Shown: positions 23,420 to 30,003 of the stretch, piece after piece
How the letters are laid out: the number at the start of each line of letters is the position of its first letter
How positions within the stretch are numbered: the stretch's first letter is position 1
DNA from: SG8-39 sp041558415
GTDB lineage: Bacteria > Pseudomonadota > Gammaproteobacteria > Burkholderiales > SG8-39
Direction of reading: 5' to 3'
Assembly (NCBI GenBank): GCA_041558415.1
Contig: JBFFEY010000024.1
Span: forward strand, 1 to 38,974
DNA: 38,974 nucleotides
Position numbers and translations under genes: made by a program
The notes under the pieces: model-generated
Seen by the model: only the letters and a program-made list of their open reading frames with translations
What the model was told of the DNA's origin: nothing
The model's database searches: none

Positions 23420-24058
23420 CTAGGATCGCGGCTCGTCGAGCTCTTCACCGAGCGCGGCGGCGCGCGCGCCGGGATGAACCGCCATGCCGAACTTGCCTTC
23501 AAGCGGCACGCTCAGATGCAGCTGCTGCGCCCGCTCGAGCAGCGACACCGTGATCAGGTAACCGTGGTGCAGCGGAAAATCACCGCGCACAACCAGCACG
23601 TGGGTGCCGTTGTCGATCATCAGCTGCAACGGCATGGGCCCGTATTCTTCGTGTGGTGGCTCGCCGGCAGACATGGCCCGTGCATCGGCGTGCGACAACA
23701 CCGCAAGCTTTGCCTGATCGGTCCGGAGCAGGCTGGCCACCCGCAGCATGTCCCGCGCGCGACTCACCATGGCGCGCGACAGCGGCAGGCGCTCGCGTAG
23801 CAGCGCAACCCATGCGTCGCCGATCGCGTCGCCTTCCGCGTCGCTTCGCGACGTCAGAATGAGGAGGTAGCGTTTGCGGAAGACATCCCACTGCCGGTAA
23901 GGCGTATGCCCCCGCGCCCGGCGCAAGGGTACAAGCGTGGCGGCCAGCGCAGCGGCGGCGCCCAGCAAGAGTCGTCTTCGGCGCGCGTCGGGCTGAAAAA
24001 AAAGCGAGCACTGGGCTCGCTTTTTCTCGTAACGCCTGTGCCGGTGCGGCGACGTCAC
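23420..24058 (-). CDS. Exported protein with Tat-like signal, family not recognised
   Basis: 212 residues if started at the GTG at 24058, which overlaps the acetamidase stop (GTGA, 24055-24058); an upstream in-frame TTG at 24082 is also possible. RRRRLLLGAAAALAATLVP near residue 29 resembles a twin-arginine signal. The mature part has YRQWDVFRKRYLLILTSRSD, helix-rich RDMLRVASLLRTDQAKLAVLS and a DFPLHHGYLI segment, loosely recalling periplasmic solute-binding proteins such as the TAXI group; this is weak. The oddity is a near-perfect terminator hairpin (23996-24025) falling within codons 12-21. Either the gene is attenuated there, or the true start is a later weak codon such as TTG at 23968. 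Confidence 0.65.
   Translation of the reverse strand: MTSPHRHRRYEKKRAQCSLFFQPDARRRRLLLGAAAALAATLVPLRRARGHTPYRQWDVFRKRYLLILTSRSDAEGDAIGDAWVALLRERLPLSRAMVSRARDMLRVASLLRTDQAKLAVLSHADARAMSAGEPPHEEYGPMPLQLMIDNGTHVLVVRGDFPLHHGYLITVSLLERAQQLHLSVPLEGKFGMAVHPGARAAALGEELDEPRS
23996..24025 (-). terminator. Intrinsic terminator after the acetamidase gene
   Basis: Minus strand: AAAAAGCGAGC-CCAGT-GCTCGCTTTTT, extended to eight Ts. Perfect 11-bp stem, 5-nt loop and strong U tract, 30 nt past the acetamidase stop. The flanking A runs make it partly bidirectional. It lies inside the 5' coding part of the next minus-strand gene as read above. Confidence 0.9.
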
Positions 24059-25308
24059 TGCTTGAAGATTTCCAATGGGCAAATGGTCGAGACGGTGTAG
24101 TTCGGCACGTCAACCACGTTGCCGACGCGCAGGTCGCAGGCCACGCTCGTCAGGACATACGCCTGCTCGCTGGTCAGCCCCTTCGTCTTCTGCAGCCAGG
24201 CGATCATCTCAAGCAAGGAATTGCGCGCGGCCATCGTCAGGTCGTTCGACAGCTGGGTCAGGGGCTTGAGCTTCTCGGAGCCGAGGTAAGCCCACTGCGG
24301 CGGAATTTCGCCGGCGCCCTTGAAGGGATAGCCGACCGTCGCATGAAACGCATCGGGCTCGAGCTGCTTGAGCTGCGAACCGCCTTCGAATTGCGGCTGC
24401 TTCACGCTCGCCGCCATGCCTTTTCGTATTTCGGTCTGCACCGTCACGACGGCGCCCATTTCGATCGCCGTGCCAGCGACTTCGCCGTCGCCCTGCGCAT
24501 AGTGAACGTCACCGATGAACAGGCCGCAGCCATCGATGAAACAGGGCAACAGCAGCGTGGTGCCCACCACCATTTGCTTGACGTCCATGTTGCCGCCGTT
24601 CTCGCGCGGCGGAATCGTGCGCAGGCACTTGTCCTTGTGGCTGCCCTTGGGTCCGCAGACATCGGCAGGCCGGGCACCGGTCGGTTGCGGCGGCAGCGCA
24701 ACGCCGCCGGCCGCCGCAAGCTGGCTTTCGCGCGCCAGCCACTTTTCGACTTCCGGCTCGCCCGGCAGCACCCCGACCGAACCCATGAAGCCGTTCATCG
24801 GAATGCGGACCCCGGGCACCTGCGCCGAGACGGCGTCCACACGGGTCAGCTTCCAATTGGCGATGAAAGGCTTCGTGTACTTGTCCGAGAGAAAGCCGAA
24901 GCCGGGCACGATCGTTGTGTAGCCGTATTCATCCGGATCGATGTCGATCAGTTTGATCGCCAGCACGTCGCCGCGCTTTGCGCCTTCGATGTAGATCGGA
25001 CCCGTCATCGGGTGAACGAGGTTCAGGTCGACCGCCAGTACGTCCTTCGGCTCGGAGTTGATATTCAGGTTGGAGTCCAGCGCATCGCGCGTGTGGACAA
25101 CGATCAAATTGCCGGGCTTGGCCCGCGCGACCGGCTTGATCGCCGGGTGATACCGGTTGAAGCAGTTCGGATCCTGCTCGCAGTGCGCACCTTGCTTCTT
25201 GACTTCTACGATCGTCTGCGTTTTCACGTCGGTCGTATCGGCGAATGCAGCGGTACCACCGACCGTCACCATTGTTAACGTAAAGAGAAAAGCAGGGATT
25301 AAACGCAT
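24055..25308 (-). CDS. Exported acetamidase/formamidase (FmdA/AmdA) family protein
   Basis: 417 residues from the ATG at 25308. An N-terminal Sec signal peptide (MRLIPAFLFTLTMVTVGGTA, cleavage near AFA) sends it to the periplasm, unlike the classical cytoplasmic formamidases. Family motifs: GNLIVVHTRDALDS, DLNLVHPMTGPIYIEGAKRGD, FGFLSDKYT, PMNGFMGSVGV, PPRENGGNMDVKQMVVGTTLLLP and GLFIGDVHYAQGDGEV, the last two around the likely metal/active-site region. A Cys-containing insert (~217-235, ADVCGPKGSHKDKC) may be disulfide-bonded in the periplasm. Expected activity is amide hydrolysis (formamide, acetamide or related) releasing ammonia. Downstream gene is GTGA-coupled, but a terminator intervenes. 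Confidence 0.92.
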   Translation of the reverse strand: MRLIPAFLFTLTMVTVGGTAAFADTTDVKTQTIVEVKKQGAHCEQDPNCFNRYHPAIKPVARAKPGNLIVVHTRDALDSNLNINSEPKDVLAVDLNLVHPMTGPIYIEGAKRGDVLAIKLIDIDPDEYGYTTIVPGFGFLSDKYTKPFIANWKLTRVDAVSAQVPGVRIPMNGFMGSVGVLPGEPEVEKWLARESQLAAAGGVALPPQPTGARPADVCGPKGSHKDKCLRTIPPRENGGNMDVKQMVVGTTLLLPCFIDGCGLFIGDVHYAQGDGEVAGTAIEMGAVVTVQTEIRKGMAASVKQPQFEGGSQLKQLEPDAFHATVGYPFKGAGEIPPQWAYLGSEKLKPLTQLSNDLTMAARNSLLEMIAWLQKTKGLTSEQAYVLTSVACDLRVGNVVDVPNYTVSTICPLEIFKQ

Positions 25309-25750
25309 CGCAAACCTCCGGCGGACTGGAAAACGGCGATTAAGAAAGCCCTACGGCAGCAGGGTCTCTGCCCTTGCACGCGGCAGCAGCGATTGTCCGG
25401 AAAGCAAGAATATTTGTCTAGCGAGCGCCGATCGCGAGGTTGCGTGCGCAGGCCGTGCGCGCCGAATGTTCTCGGCGCTGGTCGTGCCCGATGTAACCGC
25501 CGAACGGACCCGTGTCCGTGGGCAGTCCAGCGCTCGGGTCATCGGTGGCGACGATCCCTTCCGCGCGTTCCGGGCGGCGTGAGGGCGGCGGGTCGCGGCC
25601 AGAAGCCGCCGTTACCCAACATCGCGTGAGTCTGCCAAAACGGCGCTCGCAGTCCTTGGTTGTTTCGAACGCGCGTGAGCGCAACAGAGGGCCGTAGTAT
25701 TTTCCATCAGGCGCCTTGCGCGATGGACGCGCGGCCGCGGACAGGGCCGC
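25309..25750. other. Region without a recognised gene
   Basis: About 440 bp upstream of the acetamidase gene. Open frames on both strands are Arg/Pro/Ala-rich, without ribosome-binding sites or recognisable domains. The acetamidase promoter should lie near 25310-25400 on the minus strand; I see no strong -35/-10 pair. This poor-coding stretch leads into the direct repeat and hydrolase remnant and may be decayed DNA. Confidence 0.5.
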
Positions 25751-25840
25751 TCATGGCCCCAAGCACCGTTCATCGAGCCTAAACACCCGCGACCGGGCGC
25801 GTTTCGCGGCATCGAGGCGAAGAAATTACCGATCCTTTGG
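25751..25840. repeat. ~90-bp imperfect direct repeat, copy A
   Basis: Core begins TCATGGCCCCAAGCACC and ends ATCCTTTGG. By eye it is roughly 75-80% identical to copy B (26947-27036), with weaker similarity extending ~45 bp to the left in both. Its right end abuts the point where a minus-strand hydrolase frame loses similarity to its family. See copy B. Confidence 0.7.
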
Positions 25841-26007
25841 ATGCTGTGCTGCTGCGCAAGGCTCTCGACGGCGCCGTCCCAGTCGTGGTGGCTGCCGCCG
25901 AGGCCGTGGATCACAAACACCGGGTGCCCGCCGCCGGCCACGTCGGACAGCAACGCCAGCCCCGGGCTGGCAGGCAGGTCGATGTCGGGCGTCATGGTAC
26001 GGAACAT
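25841..26007 (-). pseudogene. Truncated alpha/beta hydrolase remnant
   Basis: Reading the minus strand from the ATG at 26007 (or 25995) gives ~55 residues typical of an alpha/beta-hydrolase N-terminus: strand, GGGHPVFVIHGLGGSHHDWD (oxyanion HG motif), then a helix. At the edge of repeat A the sequence changes to an Arg/Pro-rich text with no hydrolase character, and the nucleophile elbow, acid and His are all missing. It is not a partial copy of the intact hydrolase at 26094, whose opening motif differs. I read it as a gene cut off at the repeat. Confidence 0.6.
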
Positions 26008-26093
26008 GGGCGGCAGGATTGCCTGTGGGTTGCCGCCAGATCGCCGCGGGTTCAGACTGCCTGCCCGATCCCGTCACCCAAAGGAGACAAACC

Positions 26094-26822
26094 ATGGCGA
26101 ACTTCGTCCTGGTCCACGGCGCCTGGCACGGCGGCTGGTGCTACCGCGACACCGCCCGGATCCTGCGCGCCGCCGGCCACACGGTGCACACCCCCACGCA
26201 CACCGGCGTGGGCGAGCGCTTTCACCAGTCGGCCGAGAACATCACGCTCGAGACCCACATCCGCGACGTGGTCGGCTGCATCGAGGCCGAGGAGTTGGAC
26301 GACGTGGTGCTGTGCGGCCATTCCTACGGCGGCATGGTGATCACCGGCGTGGCCGACCGCATCCAAAGCAAGGTCCGCGCGCTGTGCTACCTCGACGCAT
26401 TCATTCCCGAGCACGGCGACTCGCTGATCGACCTGCTGCACAAGGCGCTGGCGCCCGAGGTGGCGGCGCAGTTCATCGGTGCGTTCCGCGGCACTGCGCT
26501 GGACAAGAACTGCGGGCTGATGCAGCCGATTCCGGCCGAAGCGTTCAACGTGGCCCAGTCCAACCGCGCGTGGGTCGACCGGCGCTGCCGACCGCAGGCC
26601 CTGGCTACCTTCGAGTCACCGCTGCTGCTGACCGGCGAATACACCAAGGTGCCCAAGCGGCTCTACATCCTGGCCGACGGCTGGGACCCGAGCCCGTTCC
26701 GCTATTTCGCGGCGCAGGTCGACGGCAAGCCGGGCTGGAAGCTGACCAAGCTGCCGACAAGCCACGACGTGATGGTCGACATGCCGCAGCAGCTGGCCGA
26801 CGAGCTGACGGCACTGGCGTAA
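26094..26822 (+). CDS. Alpha/beta hydrolase (esterase-like)
   Basis: 242 residues from the ATG at 26094, with AAAGGAGAC upstream. Opening strand and oxyanion loop MANFVLVHGAWHGGWCYRD, nucleophile elbow GHSYGG with Ser77, and a catalytic His in LPTSHDVMVDMP near the C-terminus; a complete triad is therefore likely. The HGAWHGGW type is shared with plant-esterase/hydroxynitrile-lyase-like and salicylate-esterase-like (AB hydrolase_6) proteins. Cytoplasmic. The substrate is unknown. It sits alone between the two direct repeats, facing away from the hydrolase remnant. Confidence 0.92.
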   Translation: MANFVLVHGAWHGGWCYRDTARILRAAGHTVHTPTHTGVGERFHQSAENITLETHIRDVVGCIEAEELDDVVLCGHSYGGMVITGVADRIQSKVRALCYLDAFIPEHGDSLIDLLHKALAPEVAAQFIGAFRGTALDKNCGLMQPIPAEAFNVAQSNRAWVDRRCRPQALATFESPLLLTGEYTKVPKRLYILADGWDPSPFRYFAAQVDGKPGWKLTKLPTSHDVMVDMPQQLADELTALA

Positions 26823-26946
26823 AGCGCAGGGCACGGCGAAACCGATCGCGCGGGACGCGCTGGCTGCGCTGCAGGCGCGCGAGTCGGCGCTTTTGTTTAC
26901 GATAAGGCCCCTTGCGCGCCGGGCTTGCAGCCGCAGCCAGCGTCGA

Positions 26947-27036
26947 TCATAGCCCCAAGCACGGTTCATCAAGCCGAAACACGCCTCAACCACGCGCGTT
27001 TCGCGGCACCCAGGCGAAGGGGTTTCCTATCCTTGG
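26947..27036. repeat. ~90-bp imperfect direct repeat, copy B
   Basis: Core begins TCATAGCCCCAAGCACG and ends ATCCTTGG; shared blocks with copy A include CCCCAAGCAC, GTTCATC, GCGCGTTTCGCGGCA and AGGCGAAG. GCCGAAAC...GTTTCGCGGC can fold. The right end overlaps the last two to three codons and TAG of the cupin gene, so, as with copy A, the repeat sits at the 3' end of a minus-strand gene. Starts are 1196 bp apart and enclose the intact hydrolase. Nature unknown: MITE-like scar, shared 3' element or duplicated fragment. Confidence 0.7.
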
Positions 27037-27545
27037 ACGGTATCGTTCATTCCCATGGCGCGTTCGATGGCGATGACATCGGACGGCCGCTCGAACGGCG
27101 CCGGCGCGGGATCGCCCTCCTTGCGCTCACGGCCGATCGTCCGGAAGAAGTCCTCGAGGCCGCAGGGCGTGATGACCCAAAGCATTACGAGCTCCTCGTC
27201 GCCGTCGTTGACGATCTCGTGCTTCACATCGTAGCCGAGGAAGCAGGACGTGCCCGGCGTCAGCTCGTGACGCACGCCGTCGACGTTCACGTGGCCGCGG
27301 CCGCGGAAGCAGATCTGCAGCTCCACCTGGTCGCCATGCGAATGCTCCCGGATGCGTCCCCCGACGCCGACCGTCTGAAAGCCCATCGACAAGCCTTCGA
27401 AGCCAGTGTTGCCGTTGTACAGCTTGGGATCGGCGTGGCCGTTCGCCGGAATTGGCTGCCACCAGCTCGGGCCGTCGCCCGGCTGCATGACGACGGCATG
27501 CCCGCGGCAGTTCTCCTCGACGCGCGTATGCGCCTGCGTGCTCAT
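27027..27545 (-). CDS. Cupin-domain protein
   Basis: 172 residues from the ATG at 27545 (CCGGAGGAAG upstream). A single cupin barrel: motif 1 is IREHSHGDQVELQICFRGRG, carrying the H-x-H-x(n)-E metal ligands, and motif 2 is GYDVKHEIVNDGDEEL, with the last His. The preceding GPSWWQPIPANGHAD segment and the FLGYDVKHE loop suggest a metal-bound small-molecule or sugar-type cupin; enzyme or sensor cannot be decided. The last codons and the TAG lie inside direct repeat B, so its C-terminus may have been altered. Confidence 0.88.
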   Translation of the reverse strand: MSTQAHTRVEENCRGHAVVMQPGDGPSWWQPIPANGHADPKLYNGNTGFEGLSMGFQTVGVGGRIREHSHGDQVELQICFRGRGHVNVDGVRHELTPGTSCFLGYDVKHEIVNDGDEELVMLWVITPCGLEDFFRTIGRERKEGDPAPAPFERPSDVIAIERAMGMNDTVQG

Positions 27546-27892
27546 GCTCTTCCTCCGGATGCAGATGACGCCCGGCAGCCTACGCCATTGCGCGCGCTTT
27601 CAAAAGCCTGCGGCCATGCCCGCTGCGCATGAGCGGACCGGTCGGAGGCGCATCTATGGCTCCCTTCGGGATGGACCGTGTGGGGACTCTGCTCCTGATA
27701 ACGGTGGCAAGGCACCGATCAGCAAATCTGGGTGATTAGCTTATTCACGACCTGGCAACTGACTGCTCAGGGTCGATTCCAGACGCCCGCGATTCCCGGA
27801 AACCCGACATTTCCCGGCGGGCGCATCACCCGCCCGCGGGCGTCGAATTTTCTACGCGCCGTGAGCCGGCGCCTCTGACGGTTCCGGGCGAC
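27546..27892. other. Region without a larger gene
   Basis: About 350 bp between the cupin start and the 29-residue peptide stop. It holds a GC-rich hairpin (27813-27840) and presumably the cupin promoter. No convincing coding frame on either strand. Confidence 0.5.
27813..27840 (-). terminator. GC-rich hairpin downstream of the small membrane peptide gene
   Basis: CCCGGCGGGCG and CGCCCGCGGG form a ~10-bp stem with one bulge and a 7-nt loop; on the minus strand it is followed by AAATG rather than a T run. Position, 53 bp after the minus-strand stop at 27893, fits a terminator, but the missing U tract makes this uncertain. Confidence 0.4.
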
Positions 27893-27982
27893 TCAGAAGA
27901 GGGACACGAGGGCGGCGAGAACGACGACCACGGTCGGCGCGGACATCATCACGGCGGTCTCGATGTCTTTGATGGTTTCCAT
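27893..27982 (-). CDS. 29-residue single-pass membrane peptide
   Basis: ATG at 27982, TGA at 27893. A perfect AGGAGG lies 5 nt before the ATG, the strongest ribosome-binding site in this region. The peptide starts with a short charged helix, METIKDIETAV, then MMSAPTVVVVLAALVSLF, a hydrophobic stretch long enough to cross the inner membrane, ending at the stop. Topology is probably N-in or short amphipathic. I do not recognise the family. Size and layout resemble small regulatory membrane peptides, including some type I toxin-like or KdpF-like peptides, but there is no evidence for any of these roles. Divergent from the dioxygenase gene at 28177. Confidence 0.6.
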   Translation of the reverse strand: METIKDIETAVMMSAPTVVVVLAALVSLF

Positions 27983-28176
27983 GGTTGCCTCCTGTCTGCT
28001 TCAAACGTGGCTCCACGATAGGCCAGCGCAGCTCGAGCGGCAGCGAACCACGCCGCGCGGACGCTGTGAAGTATTCACATTCGCTGGTGCGATGCAGCAA
28101 TCGCCGGCGCTCGGCAGGCCGTTGCGCGGTGATCCGGCCTGCGCCAGGGTTGCTAAACTGCCAACCGCCGCCTGCC

Positions 28177-29049
28177 ATGCCGCTCGCCTTCAAACGCCTG
28201 CATCCCACCTTCTTCGCCGAAGCGAGCCCGGTCGCGCTGCGCGAGGTCTACGACCTCGAGACGCTCGACGCGATCCGCGCGGCGATGGACGAACACGCGG
28301 TGCTCGTGTTCCACGAGCAGGCCTTCACCGACGCCGAGCAGCTCGATTTCGCGCGCCGCCTCGACGGCGCGCTGCACGCCAGGACCGGCGCGCGGGTGGT
28401 GGCGAAGAGCCGGCTGGGCGACGAGGAGGCGCTGACCGACATCTCCAACGTCGGCGCGGACGGCGCGCTGCTCGCGTCGAACGACCGCCAGCGCCTGTAC
28501 CGGCTCGGCAACCGGCTGTGGCACACCGACGCCTCGTTCGAGGATCCGGCGGGGCGCTACTCGATGCTGCACGCGCGCGTCGTGCCGCCGGCGCAGGCGG
28601 GCGGCGACACCGAGTTCGCCGACATGCGCGCGGCCTACGACGCGCTCAGCGCGGCGATCAAGGCGCGCCTCGAGGGCCTGCGCGTGCGCCACTCGATCGC
28701 CTATTCGCGCCAGACGCTCGGCTTCGAGTTCACGTCCGAGGAGGCGAAGCGGCTGCCGGGCGCCGAGCATCCGCTGGTGCGCACGCTGCCGCGCGCGGGA
28801 CGCAGGTCGCTTTACCTTGCCTCGCACGCCGCCGAGATCGTCGGCTGGAACCTGCCCGAGGGGCGGCTGCTGCTGCGCGAGCTGATGGAGCACGCGACGC
28901 AGCCGCCATTCGTGCATCGCCACGTCTGGCGCGCGGGCGACCTGGTGATCTGGGACAACCGCGCGACGATGCACCGCGCCACGCCGTTCGACGACGCCAC
29001 GCTGCGGCGCGAGCTGCGCCGCGTCACGACGCTCGATATCGCGGCCTGA
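28177..29049 (+). CDS. TauD/TfdA-family Fe(II)/2-oxoglutarate dioxygenase (TfdA-like)
   Basis: 290 residues from the ATG at 28177, close to TfdA (287). The iron triad is H116 and D118 in RLWHTDASF and H266 in DNRATMHRATPF; an Arg at 277/278 in LRRELRRVT would bind the 2-oxoglutarate carboxylate, again at TfdA-like spacing. The PLAFKRLHPTFFAE opening is also TfdA/TauD-like. Expected reaction: 2-oxoglutarate-dependent hydroxylation, often cleaving an ether or C-S bond. Substrate unknown; 2,4-D or taurine activity should not be assumed. The deacetylase-like gene converges 6 bp away. No Shine-Dalgarno is obvious at this start. Confidence 0.92.
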   Translation: MPLAFKRLHPTFFAEASPVALREVYDLETLDAIRAAMDEHAVLVFHEQAFTDAEQLDFARRLDGALHARTGARVVAKSRLGDEEALTDISNVGADGALLASNDRQRLYRLGNRLWHTDASFEDPAGRYSMLHARVVPPAQAGGDTEFADMRAAYDALSAAIKARLEGLRVRHSIAYSRQTLGFEFTSEEAKRLPGAEHPLVRTLPRAGRRSLYLASHAAEIVGWNLPEGRLLLRELMEHATQPPFVHRHVWRAGDLVIWDNRATMHRATPFDDATLRRELRRVTTLDIAA

Positions 29050-29055
29050 GGGCCT

Positions 29056-29934
29056 CTAGCGGCCGCGCGCGCCGCGCGCCCACCACTCGTAGATGTCCTC
29101 GCCGGTGGTCAGCCACACGCCCTTCTTGTTGCGCATGTAGTCGTACACCGCCTCGAAGTACTTGATGCGGTGCGGCACGCCGCTGATGTAGGGGTGCACG
29201 GCGATCGCCATGACGCGCGGGTTCTTGGTGCCCTCGGCATAGAGCCGGTCGAACTGGTCGCGGCAGCGCCGCAGCCAGGCGTCCGACTCGTGGTGCTGGA
29301 TCACCATCATCGGGATGTCGTTCAGCTCGAGCGTGTAGGGCACCGAAACGAGCGGGCCGTGCGCGGTGCGGATCTCGTAGGGCTGGTCGTCGTTTACCCA
29401 GTCCGAGACGTACTCGATGCCGGCCTCCGCCAGCAGGTCGAGCGTCTCCCAGGTCTCGGTGAGGCCCGGTCCGAGCCAGCCCTTGGGCGCCTTGCCGGTG
29501 AACGCGCGAATGATGTCGATCGATTCGCGGATCACGGCGCGCTGATCCGGCTGCGTGTGCATCGCGCCCTGCTTGACGGCGTGCCCCATGAATTCCCAGC
29601 CGGCGTCGCGCATCGCCTCGGCCACGCGCGGATAGGAGCGGCAGACGTTCGCATTCAGCGAGGTGGTGACCGGAACCTTGCGCTTGACCAGCGCTTCGCG
29701 CAGGCGCCAGAAGCCGACGCGCATGCCGTAGTCGTGCCAGGCCCAGTTGGGCACGTCGGGCACCACGCTCACGCCCTGCGGCGCCGGCAGGTACTGGCGC
29801 GCCATCGGCTTCTCGATGTCCCATTCCTCGATGTTGACGATGGTCCACACGGCGATGCGCGCCCCCTTCGGCAGGCGCCAGGGCGCGCGATCGACGATCG
29901 CGGAGTAGTCGAAACGTTCGTGGGGCAGCTTCAT
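29056..29934 (-). CDS. Polysaccharide deacetylase (NodB/PuuE-like) family protein
   Basis: 292 residues from the ATG at 29934; a much longer in-frame extension upstream is antisense to the phosphonoacetate hydrolase gene and is rejected. The NodB-type barrel is seen from IAVWTIVNIEEW, YGMRVGFWRLREAL, WEFMGHAVKQGAMHT, the GWLGPGLTETWETLDLLAEAGI helix-strand and VHPYISGVPHR. The first-strand D-D of true deacetylases reads NIEEW here, as in PuuE/allantoinase-like members that hydrolyse C-N bonds of small molecules rather than chitin. So an amidohydrolase acting on a small amide or ureide is plausible. Cytoplasmic. Divergent from the phosphonoacetate hydrolase gene (69 bp). Confidence 0.88.
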   Translation of the reverse strand: MKLPHERFDYSAIVDRAPWRLPKGARIAVWTIVNIEEWDIEKPMARQYLPAPQGVSVVPDVPNWAWHDYGMRVGFWRLREALVKRKVPVTTSLNANVCRSYPRVAEAMRDAGWEFMGHAVKQGAMHTQPDQRAVIRESIDIIRAFTGKAPKGWLGPGLTETWETLDLLAEAGIEYVSDWVNDDQPYEIRTAHGPLVSVPYTLELNDIPMMVIQHHESDAWLRRCRDQFDRLYAEGTKNPRVMAIAVHPYISGVPHRIKYFEAVYDYMRNKKGVWLTTGEDIYEWWARGARGR

Positions 29935-30003
29935 GCGCGTCCTCCCGGGGGCAGCGGCACGGTATTCTAAACACCGTTCGCAGCGAGGGCGCGGGAGCCA
30001 CGC

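Noticed and set aside
26616..26993. Minus-strand frame across repeat B (starting near FGLMNRAWGYD)
   Set aside because: A similar peptide can be read in repeat A, but substitutions fall freely on all codon positions and the frame then runs antisense through the hydrolase; better explained as a non-coding repeat.
25751..27036. Integron attC sites as explanation for the direct repeats
   Set aside because: No RYYYAAC/GTTRRRY core sites in the expected inverted arrangement and no integrase; only position at gene 3' ends is suggestive.
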